Under the pieces are notes generated by a model. The model was given only the letters and a program-made list of their open reading frames with translations, did no database searches and was not told the origin of the DNA. From NCBI RefSeq assembly GCF_000026225.1, contig NC_011740.1:1550001-1614000 (forward strand): a stretch of DNA of 64,000 bases. Direction: 5' to 3'. This document shows, piece after piece, positions 34,421 through 43,366 of this stretch. The DNA is from Escherichia fergusonii ATCC 35469 (GTDB lineage Bacteria; Pseudomonadota; Gammaproteobacteria; Enterobacterales; Enterobacteriaceae). Within the stretch, counting starts at the first letter, position 1. Each line of letters starts with the position of its first letter. The position numbers and the translations under genes were made by a program.

Positions 34421-35839
34421 ATGCAACCTGACCATACCCCCATTTTCCGTTTGTTCAAGGAAGATAATTCATTACGTAACGCTTTTGTCATATTTGCGTT
34501 GACGACACTTTTTTATTTTATCGGTGCCAAACTTCGTCTTGTTCATGAACTCTCGCTCTTCTGGCCGTTGAACGGCGTGATGGCAGGGGTGTTTGCTCGC
34601 TATGTCTGGCTTAACCGACTTCATTATTACGCTGTCAGCTATGTCGCGATGCTGGTTTATGATGCGATGACAACGCAATGGGGGTGGGTGTCGATCGTTA
34701 TCAATCTGTCCAATATGGTATTTATTATTACCGTTGCACGATTAGTCGCACGCGATAAGCAATTGGGTAAAAATAAATACGAACCAGTCAGTGCATTACG
34801 TTTATTTAATTATTGCCTGATTGCTGCCTTGTTATGTGCGCTGGTGGGGGCCATTGGTTCTGACAGTATCGATTCACTCTCATTTGGTCCTTTGTTGGCA
34901 GACTGGTTTAGTGAGCAATTTTCTACTGGCGTTCTTATTGTGCCGTGTATGTTGACGCTGGCGCTCCCGCGAATTGTTCCCCGATTTAAAGCTGAACAAC
35001 TAATGCCGATAGTGGCGTTGATCATTTCGGTTATAGCCTCGGTGGTGATTGGCGGAGCAGGGAGTCTGGCGTTTCCATTGCCCGCATTGATCTGGTGTGC
35101 TGTGCGCTATACCCCACAGGTGACTTGTCTGCTGACGTTTGTTACGGGGGCTGTCGAAATTGTGCTGGTGGCAAACTCCGTGATCAATATTGCTGTGGCT
35201 TCACCATTCTCTATTCCGCAAATGTTTTCCGCTCGTTTGGGGATTGCCACGATGGCCATCTGCCCGATTATGGTTTCCTTTAGTGTGGCGGCCATCAACT
35301 CACTGATGAAACAGGTGGCGCAGCGGGCTGATTTTGATTTTCTGACGCAGGTCTATTCGCGCTCAGGATTATATGAAGCGCTTAAAAAAACCGAGCTGCG
35401 TGGCACGCAACATATAACGGTAATGTTGCTTGATATTGATTACTTCAAAAGCATTAACGACAGTTTCGGGCATGAGTGTGGCGATAAAGTATTGAGTGTT
35501 TTTGCGAAACACGTGCAAAAGATAGTGGGCAATCAAGGATTGGTGGCGCGCATGGGCGGTGAAGAGTTTGCTGTTGTCGTACCATCGCTTAATGCCCAGG
35601 AAGGTTTGCTGCTGGCAGAGAAAATCCGTAAAGCGGTGGCGCTACATCCTTTCGACTGGCAGCAGAAAACACTCTATCTGACAGTGAGTATTGGTATTGG
35701 TAGTGGGGCAACGCGCTTCGAAACACTGACGGAAGTCTTTGATAAGTTGATGGTGGAAGCAGATGAGTGTCTGTATCGCTCGAAAAAAGAGGGCCGTAAT
35801 CGCACCAGCGCTATGAATTATCAACAAAAGGCTGTCTGA
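34421..35839 (+). CDS. dgcF: Membrane diguanylate cyclase DgcF (YneF)
   Basis: About 472 residues. The N-terminal half (to about residue 290) has eight or so helices of the MASE1 sensor type, followed by a GGDEF domain with an intact GGEEF (ARMGGEEFAVV) and the substrate Asp pair in MLLDIDYFKSINDSFGHECGD. No RxxD inhibitory site lies five residues before GGEEF. It makes cyclic di-GMP at the inner membrane. Start is uncertain; 34406 is also open, and neither has a strong ribosome site. Confidence 0.9.
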   Translation: MQPDHTPIFRLFKEDNSLRNAFVIFALTTLFYFIGAKLRLVHELSLFWPLNGVMAGVFARYVWLNRLHYYAVSYVAMLVYDAMTTQWGWVSIVINLSNMVFIITVARLVARDKQLGKNKYEPVSALRLFNYCLIAALLCALVGAIGSDSIDSLSFGPLLADWFSEQFSTGVLIVPCMLTLALPRIVPRFKAEQLMPIVALIISVIASVVIGGAGSLAFPLPALIWCAVRYTPQVTCLLTFVTGAVEIVLVANSVINIAVASPFSIPQMFSARLGIATMAICPIMVSFSVAAINSLMKQVAQRADFDFLTQVYSRSGLYEALKKTELRGTQHITVMLLDIDYFKSINDSFGHECGDKVLSVFAKHVQKIVGNQGLVARMGGEEFAVVVPSLNAQEGLLLAEKIRKAVALHPFDWQQKTLYLTVSIGIGSGATRFETLTEVFDKLMVEADECLYRSKKEGRNRTSAMNYQQKAV

Positions 35840-35987
35840 CAACTTATGTGATCAACTGCACGTTTTGTCGTTAAGTGCAGGAATTGTCATCATCATTTGA
35901 TCAAAATAGGGGTTCGTTGTATTAAAGTTTGCTAACCTGTCGTACCAATTCAAACAGGTTGTATGACTAATCAGAAGGGAACCCATT

Positions 35988-37439
35988 GTGAAAACACTAA
36001 ATCGTCGCGATTTTCCCGGTGCACAGTATCCAGAACGTATCATTCAGTTTGGTGAAGGTAACTTCCTGCGTGCCTTTGTTGACTGGCAAATCGATCTCCT
36101 GAATGAGCACACCGATCTGAATTCTGGCGTGGTCGTTGTTCGTCCGATTGAAACTTCATTCCCGCCGTCACTGAGCACGCAGGATGGTCTTTACACCACT
36201 ATTATCCGTGGCCTGAACGAGAAGGGTGAAGCGGTCAGCGACGCGCGTCTGATTCGCTCTGTTAATCGTGAAATCAGCGTCTACAGTGAATACGATGAAT
36301 TCCTGAAACTGGCGCACAACCCGGAAATGCGCTTTGTTTTCTCTAACACTACCGAAGCGGGTATCAGCTACCATGCGGGCGATAAATTCGATGACGCGCC
36401 AGCGGTAAGCTATCCGGCAAAACTGACCCGTCTGCTGTTTGAACGTTTCAGCCATTTCAACGGTGCGCAGGATAAAGGTTGGATCATCATTCCGTGTGAG
36501 TTGATCGACTACAATGGCGACGCGTTGCGTGAACTTGTGCTGCGCTATGCACAGGAATGGGCACTGCCAGAAGCATTTATTCAATGGCTGGATCAGGCTA
36601 ACAGCTTCTGTTCTACGCTGGTGGACCGTATCGTTACCGGTTATCCGCGTGATGAAGTGACCAAACTGGAAGAAGAACTGGGTTATCACGATGGTTTCCT
36701 CGACACCGCTGAACACTTTTACCTGTTTGTGATTCAGGGGCCGAAATCCTTAGCGACTGAACTGCGTCTGGACAAATATCCGCTCAACGTGCTGATTGTT
36801 GATGATATTAAACCGTATAAAGAGCGCAAAGTTGCAATCCTCAACGGTGCACACACCGCATTGGTGCCGGTGGCATTCCAGGCAGGACTGGATACCGTAG
36901 GTGAAGCGATGAACGATGCTGAAATTTGCGCATTCGTTGAAAAAGCCATCTATGAAGAGATTATTCCGGTACTGGATCTGCCTCGTGAAGAACTGGAATC
37001 TTTCGCCAGTGCAGTCACCGGGCGTTTCCGTAACCCGTACATTAAGCATCAGCTGCTGTCTATCGCGCTCAACGGTATGACTAAGTTCCGCACCCGCATC
37101 CTGCCGCAGCTACTGGCAGGGCAGAAGGCAAACGGCACACTACCGGCGCGCCTTACTTTCGCATTAGCGGCATTGATTGCGTTCTATCGCGGTGAGCGTA
37201 ATGGAGAAACATATCCGGTACAGGACGATGCGCACTGGCTGGAACGTTATCAGCAACTCTGGAGCCAGCATCGTGACGGTGTTATCGGTACCCAGGAACT
37301 GGTTGCTATAGTGTTGGCAGAAAAAGACCATTGGGAGCAGGACCTGACGCAAGTGCCAGGTCTGGTCGAGCTGGTTGCTAATGACCTGGATGCGATTCTC
37401 GAAAAAGGAATGCGTGAAGCGGTACGCCCGTTGTGCTAA
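35988..37439 (+). CDS. uxaB: Tagaturonate reductase (altronate oxidoreductase) UxaB
   Basis: 483-residue NADH-dependent enzyme of the mannitol dehydrogenase family, reducing D-tagaturonate to D-altronate in galacturonate breakdown. The nucleotide-binding start [19 protein letters not shown] and the catalytic [20 protein letters not shown] are present. GTG start at 35988 follows AGAAGGGAACCCATT. As I recall, it is about 98-99% like the K-12 protein, far above several neighbours. It is expected to be under ExuR/UxuR control, but I could not fix an operator. Confidence 0.95.
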
Positions 37440-37445
37440 TACTCT

Positions 37446-37472
37446 GAACCCGGTTTCGACCGGGTTTTTTAC
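37446..37472 (+). terminator. Terminator of uxaB
   Basis: AACCCGG and CCGGGTT pair around TTTCGA and are followed by a T-run. It begins a few bases after the uxaB stop. Confidence 0.85.
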
Positions 37473-37634
37473 CGATCCGTATTAGTTACAACATCCTATA
37501 TACCTTTATCATAACCTGGAGCCATATGTAGCACCTGTTACTGTTGTATCCTATAGATAATTTGTGAATAGAGTCTTGAGAATGTGATCGTAATCACGTT
37601 TAATAGGGCGATTTTTCAACGCCTGAAGATAACC

Positions 37635-38549
37635 ATGATTGTTCGTCCACAACAACACTGGCTGCGCCGTATTTTTGTCTGGCACGGTTCAGTATTATCC
37701 AAGATATCCTCACGCTTACTACTTAATTTTCTCTTTTCTACTGCCGTTATTTTCATGCTGCCCTGGTACACGCATCTGGGTATTAAATTTACCCTCGCAC
37801 CATTCAGCATTCTCGGTGTCGCCATCGCCATCTTCCTTGGTTTTCGTAATAACGCCGGTTACGCCCGTTATGTTGAAGCGCGAAAACTTTGGGGACAGTT
37901 GATGATTGCCTCTCGATCGTTACTGCGTGAGGTAAAAACGACATTGACGGATTCGGCAAGTGTAAGGGAGTTTGCCCGGCTGCAAATTGCCTTCGCCCAC
38001 TGTTTACGCATGACATTACGCAAACAGCCACAAGAGGAAGTGCTGGCGAGGTATCTCCGAACTGAAGATCTTCAGCGAGTACTGGCAGCCAACTCTCCAG
38101 CTAACCGTATCTTGTTGATAATGGGGGAGTGGTTGGCGGTTCAACGACGCAATGGACAGCTATCAGATATCCTGTTTATTAGTCTTAACGATCGGCTCAA
38201 CGATATTTCGGCGGTTCTGGCAGGCTGTGAGCGTATTGCCTATACGCCAATTCCTTTTGCCTACACCCTGATTTTGCATCGTACCGTGTATCTGTTTTGT
38301 ATCATGCTTCCGTTCGCGCTGGTCGTGGACCTGCATTACATGACGCCATTTATCTCTGTACTGATTTCCTACACTTTTATTTCGCTGGATTGTCTGGCGG
38401 AAGAGCTGGAAGATCCGTTCGGTACTGAAAACAATGATTTACCGCTGGATGCCATCTGCAATGCCATTGAAATTGACCTGTTACAGATGAACGATGAAGC
38501 AGAAATTCCAGCGAAAATTCTTCCCGATCGTCATTACCAGCTGACGTAA
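37635..38549 (+). CDS. yneE: Bestrophin-family channel protein YneE
   Basis: 304-residue inner-membrane protein of the bestrophin family, which in bacteria forms pentameric ion channels. Four hydrophobic segments are visible, with the conserved GFRNNAGYARYVEARKLWG (about residues 69-87) and the C-terminal LAEELEDPFGTENNDLPLDAICN. ATG at 37635 gives the known length; the open frame reaches 37584. It is nearly identical to K-12 YneE as recalled, and convergent with tam. Confidence 0.93.
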   Translation: MIVRPQQHWLRRIFVWHGSVLSKISSRLLLNFLFSTAVIFMLPWYTHLGIKFTLAPFSILGVAIAIFLGFRNNAGYARYVEARKLWGQLMIASRSLLREVKTTLTDSASVREFARLQIAFAHCLRMTLRKQPQEEVLARYLRTEDLQRVLAANSPANRILLIMGEWLAVQRRNGQLSDILFISLNDRLNDISAVLAGCERIAYTPIPFAYTLILHRTVYLFCIMLPFALVVDLHYMTPFISVLISYTFISLDCLAEELEDPFGTENNDLPLDAICNAIEIDLLQMNDEAEIPAKILPDRHYQLT

Positions 38550-38552
38550 TAA

Positions 38553-39311
38553 TTACTCCGTACGCCGGGCAACAATAAACAGACGCGGAAATGCCAGCAG
38601 TATCTGTCCGTTCTCTTGCAGTGGATACTGCTCTTCCAGCATCTGATGGTAGCGCGTAAGAAAATGCTGCTGTTCGCTCTCGGTCAGATCCTGTAACCAC
38701 GGACGTAATCCAGTGGCGGTCACCCAGTCAATAATCGCCTGGTGCGACGGCATCTGGTGATAGTAAGTGGTTCGCCAGATATCGACCTCGCATCCGGCTT
38801 CGCTCAAAATATCGTAGTAAGCATGAACGCCAGCCAGCGGCTCACGCCCGCGATCCGGATAATTTTGTTCCCAGGCGACTTCGCGCATTAACACATGGGT
38901 AGGCTCCAGCCAGTTATCCGGCATTTGTACCGCCAGCACGCCCTGCGGACTGAGTAACGAAACCAGATGAGGGAACAGTTCGTAATGGTCGGGCAGCCAT
39001 TGCAGCGAGGCATTGGCGAAAATCAGATCGAGTGCCTGTTTCGGTTGCCAGTTGCGGATATCTGCTTCCACAAACTGGCAGTCCGGCAAAGCACTGCGCG
39101 CTTCGGCAATCATCGCCGGAGACGAATCGATGCCCGTTATCCTGGCAGCAGGCCAACGGTGATGCAAAAGGGCGGTGCTGTTACCTGGGCCACAGCCAAG
39201 ATCGGCAACGTATTCGATATTCTCCAGCGGCACTCTGGCAAGCAGCTCCACCGCCGGACGCGATCGTTCAGCGGCAAAGTGCAGATATAAAGAGGGGGTC
39301 CAGTCAGACAT
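38553..39311 (-). CDS. tam: Trans-aconitate 2-methyltransferase Tam
   Basis: 252-residue SAM-dependent methyltransferase that esterifies trans-aconitate, detoxifying an aconitase inhibitor. The SAM motif VADLGCGPGNS is at residues 35-45, with IDSSPAMI further on. Length and sequence fit E. coli Tam. An IS element begins only about 45 bases upstream of the start, so its natural promoter may be replaced or disturbed. Confidence 0.94.
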   Translation of the reverse strand: MSDWTPSLYLHFAAERSRPAVELLARVPLENIEYVADLGCGPGNSTALLHHRWPAARITGIDSSPAMIAEARSALPDCQFVEADIRNWQPKQALDLIFANASLQWLPDHYELFPHLVSLLSPQGVLAVQMPDNWLEPTHVLMREVAWEQNYPDRGREPLAGVHAYYDILSEAGCEVDIWRTTYYHQMPSHQAIIDWVTATGLRPWLQDLTESEQQHFLTRYHQMLEEQYPLQENGQILLAFPRLFIVARRTE

Positions 39312-39355
39312 ATTTTTACTCCCGTCAGCGCGTTACCCCTAGTGTAGATAAAACT

Positions 39356-39520
39356 GTTGACATCCTCCACGCCCTGAATGACGAGGATCCCTGCTACGTT
39401 CAGGCTGTCGCCTGAATCATTTCGGTGGGTTCCTGCTTCAACGGGCGGCCTGACTGCACCATCCCTCCACAGGCAAGAACGGCGTGCCCCGCCGCTAAAA
39501 TGTTACGAGCGCCGTTCACA
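39356..39520 (-). ncRNA. Expected omega (guide) RNA at the tnpB 3' end
   Basis: In IS200/IS605 elements a guide RNA overlaps the end of tnpB and runs through the right-end hairpin, with the flanking host DNA as guide. Here that hairpin is at 39362-39388, and the guide would be the minus-strand bases just left of about 39356, in the tam leader. Position is by analogy; the 5' end is not determinable from sequence. Confidence 0.4.
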
Positions 39521-40608
39521 TCAGCGTTCGCTGTATATCCACACGCCGGACACCTGAATTGACTTTGTGACAGGCGATTTTCTTTCGCTGTATGACCACA
39601 GTACGCGCAACGCTGGCTTGTGTACGCTGGCGGAACAGCAAGCATCTGACCGCCACGCCAGAGCTGCTTGTACTCAAGCTGGCGGCGCATTTCATACCAG
39701 CCCTGATCCAGTATCGAACGGTTTAAACCTGATTTTGCCCGGACATTGCGCCCCGGCTGGCTGACCGTACCCGCTGCTGACTTTGACATGTTGCTGACCT
39801 TCAAATCCTCAATGACTATCATTGCGTGGTTTTTGCTGACGGTCGTTGTGACTTTGTAAAGGTAGTCCCTGCGGATATTTGCAATACGGGAATGCAGTCG
39901 CTGTATTTTGCGTTTCTGCTTCTGCCAGTTATTGCTGAATTTGACCTTGCGGCTTAACTGTCGCTGAAGTCTCGCCAGCGTCTTCTGGTTTTTCTGAAAA
40001 CTGTTTACAGGCTCAAAGACTGTGCCATCTGACAGCGTGGCGAGTTTAGCCACGCCAGCATCCAGCCCGATCATTGATGCTGAAGGGTGAACCGGAGTGG
40101 ATACTTCACTTTCTGTCTGAATACTGATGTACCACTTACCGCAGGACTGGCTGACAGTGACATTTTTCACAACCCCCGTGACCTGACGGCTATTCCGGTA
40201 GCGCATCCAGCCAAGTTTCGGCAGAAAAATACGGCTGTTTTCCTGATCGAGCTTAACGCCCTGCGGGTAGCGGAATGCATCATTCTGTCCCCGCGTTTTG
40301 AATCGGGGAAAACCAGCCCGCTTCTGGAAGAAGTTTTTGTAAGCCCGCTCAAGGTCTTTCAGTGACTGTTGCAATGGCTGTGAGGGCGAATCTTTAAGCC
40401 ATTGCGTTTCAGTGGCGTTTTTCCACTCAACCAGCCAGGAAGCCATTTTCCCGTAAGGGATGTATTTATTACCGGCCTCATGATTCTCATTCTGACGTGC
40501 CAGAGCACGATTGAAAACGAAACGACATGCGCCTGCGAAGCGCCTCATTTCACACTCCTGTTGACCACCTGGTCTTAACTGGAATTTAAATGCCTGTAAT
40601 CGTTTCAC
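39400..40608 (-). CDS. tnpB: RNA-guided nuclease TnpB (IS200/IS605 family)
   Basis: 402-residue TnpB, apparently full length and intact. An N-terminal HTH/OrfB region starts MKRLQAFKFQLRPGGQQ. The RuvC catalytic residues are D183 (MIGLDAG), E267 (IVIEDLK) and D363 (ANADVNGARN). A zinc finger is formed by C334, C337, C353 and C356 (CAYC...CPAC). TnpB cuts DNA beside a short element-specific motif using a guide RNA, favouring retention of the element. Its partner transposase tnpA is broken here. The start lies near tnpA's, on the other strand. Confidence 0.9.
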   Translation of the reverse strand: MKRLQAFKFQLRPGGQQECEMRRFAGACRFVFNRALARQNENHEAGNKYIPYGKMASWLVEWKNATETQWLKDSPSQPLQQSLKDLERAYKNFFQKRAGFPRFKTRGQNDAFRYPQGVKLDQENSRIFLPKLGWMRYRNSRQVTGVVKNVTVSQSCGKWYISIQTESEVSTPVHPSASMIGLDAGVAKLATLSDGTVFEPVNSFQKNQKTLARLQRQLSRKVKFSNNWQKQKRKIQRLHSRIANIRRDYLYKVTTTVSKNHAMIVIEDLKVSNMSKSAAGTVSQPGRNVRAKSGLNRSILDQGWYEMRRQLEYKQLWRGGQMLAVPPAYTSQRCAYCGHTAKENRLSQSQFRCPACGYTANADVNGARNILAAGHAVLACGGMVQSGRPLKQEPTEMIQATA

Positions 40609-40630
40609 AGGTCAAATGATACTTTGGTCT

Positions 40631-41048
40631 ATGAAAAAAGAAACCGATATCCGGCGTGGAAGGCATTGTGTTTTCCTGATGCATGTTCACCTGGTCTTTG
40701 TCACCAAATACCGACGCCAGATTTTTGACCATGACGCGATAGAAAAACTACGCACTTACTTTTCAAATGTATGTGCTGATTTTGAAGCTGAACTGGTTGA
40801 AATGGATGGCGAACCAGATCACGTCCATTTGTTAATTAACTATCCTCCCAAACTGGCGATATCCAGTCTGGTAAACAGCCTCAAAGGCGTATCGAGTAAG
40901 GTTACTGCGACGAGATCGACCAGATATTGCAGTCAGGTATTACTACAAAGGCGTTTTGTGGAGTCCCAGCTATTTTGCCAGTAGCTGCGGAGGTGCGCCA
41001 ATATCCGTCATCCGCCAATACATTGAACAACAGCAAACACCTGGTTAG
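40631..41048 (+). pseudogene. tnpA: Frameshifted IS200-like transposase tnpA
   Basis: Y1/HUH single-strand transposase broken by one extra base. The first 90 residues (MKKETDIRRGRHCVFLMHVHLVFVTKYRR...) include the HUH motif in EPDHVHLLINYPP. At 40898-40902 the frame shifts. The rest continues at +1 as LLRRDRPDIAVRYYYKGVLWSPSYFASSCGG and ISVIRQYIEQQQTPG with its stop at 41046-41048. The catalytic tyrosine helix (RQYIEQQQ) lies after the shift, so the uninterrupted 122-residue frame (stop at 40984) cannot be active. A sequencing error remains possible. Confidence 0.85.
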
Positions 41049-41116
41049 GTGAAAAACCGCGCCTTATATCCCCGCCCTGAAGGACGGGGTTTTACGGCGC
41101 ACCGGATAAATTCGCC

Positions 41117-41407
41117 TCACGGCATCAATCCATTGAACAGACGTTTTTTACGCGGCCCGGTCATTAAAGATTCCAGTTTTGCGACACAGGTTTTGTAGTG
41201 GGGCGTGGTTTTATGGAACGCCACTGCGTCTTCATCTTTATAGGCTTCGTAGATATAAAAGCGCGAATTCACTTCCGGGTCCTGTAAGACATCGAAGCGC
41301 AAATTGCCTTCTTCCTGTACCGAGCCCAGGTGGTTCTGGCGAAAAACTTCGATAAACTCGTCAACCTTGTCTTCATGAACGTTAATTTCAACCAGTGTGA
41401 CGTGCAT
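41117..41407 (-). CDS. lsrG: Phospho-AI-2 isomerase LsrG
   Basis: 96-residue ABM-domain enzyme acting on P-HPD, derived from phospho-DPD (AI-2 phosphate). It isomerises it for cleavage by LsrF, thereby ending the AI-2 signal. The family start MHVTLVEINVHEDKVDEFIEVFRQNH is conserved. It is the last gene of the lsr operon and directly adjoins the IS element. Confidence 0.93.
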   Translation of the reverse strand: MHVTLVEINVHEDKVDEFIEVFRQNHLGSVQEEGNLRFDVLQDPEVNSRFYIYEAYKDEDAVAFHKTTPHYKTCVAKLESLMTGPRKKRLFNGLMP

Positions 41408-41430
41408 AATTCTTCTCCTTAAATCCGCAG

Positions 41431-42306
41431 TTACTGTTTTTCACTCAGATAGAGTTCATATGCCCGATCAGCCGTTTCGTTATGGTGTACCACCCCCTGT
41501 ACGGCTTTCATCATCGCCACCGGATGGTCAGACTGGAAAATATTACGCCCCATATCCACACCAGAAGCGCCCTGATCGATAGCCTGCCAGCACATTTCCA
41601 GCGCCTCGCGCTCCGGTAATTTTTTACCGCCAGCAATAACAATGGGTACCGGACATCCGGCAACAATCCGTTCAAAACCTTTATCGACATAATAAGTTTT
41701 GATAATCTGCGCCCCCATTTCAGCGGCGATTCGGGTAGCCAGCGAGAAATAACGCTGATCGCGCACCATATCTTTGCCCACGCCAGTGACTGCCATGGTC
41801 GGCATTCCCACTTTCATTCCGGCATCGACCAGTTGAATAATATTTTTGATCGACTGGTGTTCATATTCGCTGCCGATATAAACCTGCGCCGCCACCGCGC
41901 AACTGTTCAGGCGCACGGCGTCATCCATCGATAACGCCACGGCTTCATTACTTAATTCCGCCAGAATAGAGTTCGCACCTGACGCCCGCAGTACTACCGG
42001 CTTATTGGTCGCCGGGGGGACTACGCTGCGCAAAATGCCGCGCGTACACATTAATACATCGGCATGTTCAAACAGCGGGGCGATATTTATATCAATGCGT
42101 TCAAGTCCGGTAGTCGGCCCCTGAAAATAACCATGGTCAAAGGCCAGCATCACGGTTTTACCCGTTTTCGGATTAAATATCCGTGATAAGCGTGACTGCA
42201 TTCCCCAATCCAGCGCACCGCAACCTTTCAGGGTAAAAGGGATATTTTGTTGCGGTTGATCGGTGCGAAAATCTTTACCATCTTTAATATCGTCTAAATC
42301 TGCCAT
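41431..42306 (-). CDS. lsrF: AI-2 thiolase/aldolase LsrF
   Basis: 291-residue TIM-barrel protein of the class I aldolase family that transfers acetyl from the AI-2 degradation product to CoA, leaving dihydroxyacetone phosphate. The Schiff-base lysine region is VIAGGKKLPEREALEM (about 220-235), and AFDHGYFQGPTTGLE is the conserved N-terminal strand. Length and order in the operon are as in E. coli. Confidence 0.94.
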   Translation of the reverse strand: MADLDDIKDGKDFRTDQPQQNIPFTLKGCGALDWGMQSRLSRIFNPKTGKTVMLAFDHGYFQGPTTGLERIDINIAPLFEHADVLMCTRGILRSVVPPATNKPVVLRASGANSILAELSNEAVALSMDDAVRLNSCAVAAQVYIGSEYEHQSIKNIIQLVDAGMKVGMPTMAVTGVGKDMVRDQRYFSLATRIAAEMGAQIIKTYYVDKGFERIVAGCPVPIVIAGGKKLPEREALEMCWQAIDQGASGVDMGRNIFQSDHPVAMMKAVQGVVHHNETADRAYELYLSEKQ

Positions 42307-42332
42307 AACGTACTCCGGTTAAGTAATGCACA

Positions 42333-43355
42333 TCAGAAATCGTATTTGCCGATATTCTCTTTGTTGAATATCACGCGCTCCGGTAACAGTACGATGCCAT
42401 TACCATCCGCTTCGTAGTCATAGCCCTGAACGCTGTTTGGCGAGACTTCAACCTGACCTACGCCCTGAATATTCAGCTTGTCGCCCGTTTTCATTGATCC
42501 TTTTTTCAATAATGCATCCGCGACATAAACTGAAATTTTGCCTTGCTGAACCACATCCCACAGGCCAAATTCTTTCACCGTGCCGCGCTCTACATACGGG
42601 CGCATCACGTTTGGCGTACTGAATCCGACAATCGCAACTTTGTCATTATTCAGGTTTTCTGCGGCTTGTGCGGCAGCGGGCAGGGCGTTGGCGTCCGGGG
42701 CGATAATGGCGTCGAGATCGCTATAGGCTTTTAATATTCCTTCTGCGGTTTGTAACGATTTAGTGGCATCGTTATAGCCAAACTGCGTAGTGACAATTTC
42801 CCAGCCTGGATGGTCTTTGGCGATTTTCGCTTTCGCCTCTTTCACCCACTGGTTTTGGTCCGTAACGGTGGGGCTTGAGTAGAAAAACGCGACTTTGGCT
42901 TTGTCTTTATTCACCTGACGCGCCGCCATATCCACCAACATACCTCCCAACTGGGCGGGCGTTCCCTGATTAATGTAGTAAGAGCGGCACTCCGGTTTGG
43001 TATCAGAGTCCCAGGTCAGTACTTTCACTCCACGCTGCATCGCACGTTTCAGCGCAGGACACAAGCCATCGGGCGACACCGCAGAGACGATAATGGCGTT
43101 ATACCCCTGGTTGACGAAGTTATTAATTAACTGTACCTGACCAGAAACACTGGGTTCTGTCGGCCCGTCGTAGGTCACATCAACACCCAACTCTTTACCA
43201 GCTTGTTGAGCACCATTACCGCCACTGGTAAAAAATCCCACACCAACCAGTTTGGGAATAAAAGCAATACGCTCGGCGGCCTGTACATTCACAGAAATTG
43301 CGGCAATGCCAAGGGCACTAAGTAAGGCGATTTTCTTAAGGCGATGAAGTGTCAT
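42333..43355 (-). CDS. lsrB: AI-2 periplasmic binding protein LsrB
   Basis: 340-residue periplasmic receptor for autoinducer-2 (R-THMF form). The signal peptide ends VQAAERIAF (about residue 26). The binding-protein fold contains FIPKLVGVGFFTSGGNGAQQAG and the aspartates of the AI-2 pocket (WDSDTKPE, IIAPDANAL). It delivers AI-2 to the LsrACD complex. Confidence 0.95.
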   Translation of the reverse strand: MTLHRLKKIALLSALGIAAISVNVQAAERIAFIPKLVGVGFFTSGGNGAQQAGKELGVDVTYDGPTEPSVSGQVQLINNFVNQGYNAIIVSAVSPDGLCPALKRAMQRGVKVLTWDSDTKPECRSYYINQGTPAQLGGMLVDMAARQVNKDKAKVAFFYSSPTVTDQNQWVKEAKAKIAKDHPGWEIVTTQFGYNDATKSLQTAEGILKAYSDLDAIIAPDANALPAAAQAAENLNNDKVAIVGFSTPNVMRPYVERGTVKEFGLWDVVQQGKISVYVADALLKKGSMKTGDKLNIQGVGQVEVSPNSVQGYDYEADGNGIVLLPERVIFNKENIGKYDF

Positions 43356-43366
43356 GAAGATATCCT

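Larger units (their letters stand above)
39355..41095. mobile_element. IS200/IS605-family element with divergent tnpA and tnpB
   Basis: Element of about 1.74 kb between tam and lsrG. It carries tnpB on the minus strand and a frameshifted tnpA on the plus strand, divergently arranged as in IS605. The subterminal hairpins typical of the family are present: ATCCTC/GAGGAT at 39362-39388 (tnpB end) and CCCCG/CGGGG within 41070-41089 (tnpA end). There are no inverted terminal repeats, as expected. Exact ends are uncertain by a few bases. It resembles IS609-type elements of E. coli. Confidence 0.8.

Noticed and set aside
36168..36716. 182-codon minus-strand open frame
   Set aside because: Shadow of uxaB; no start signal and no recognisable domain.
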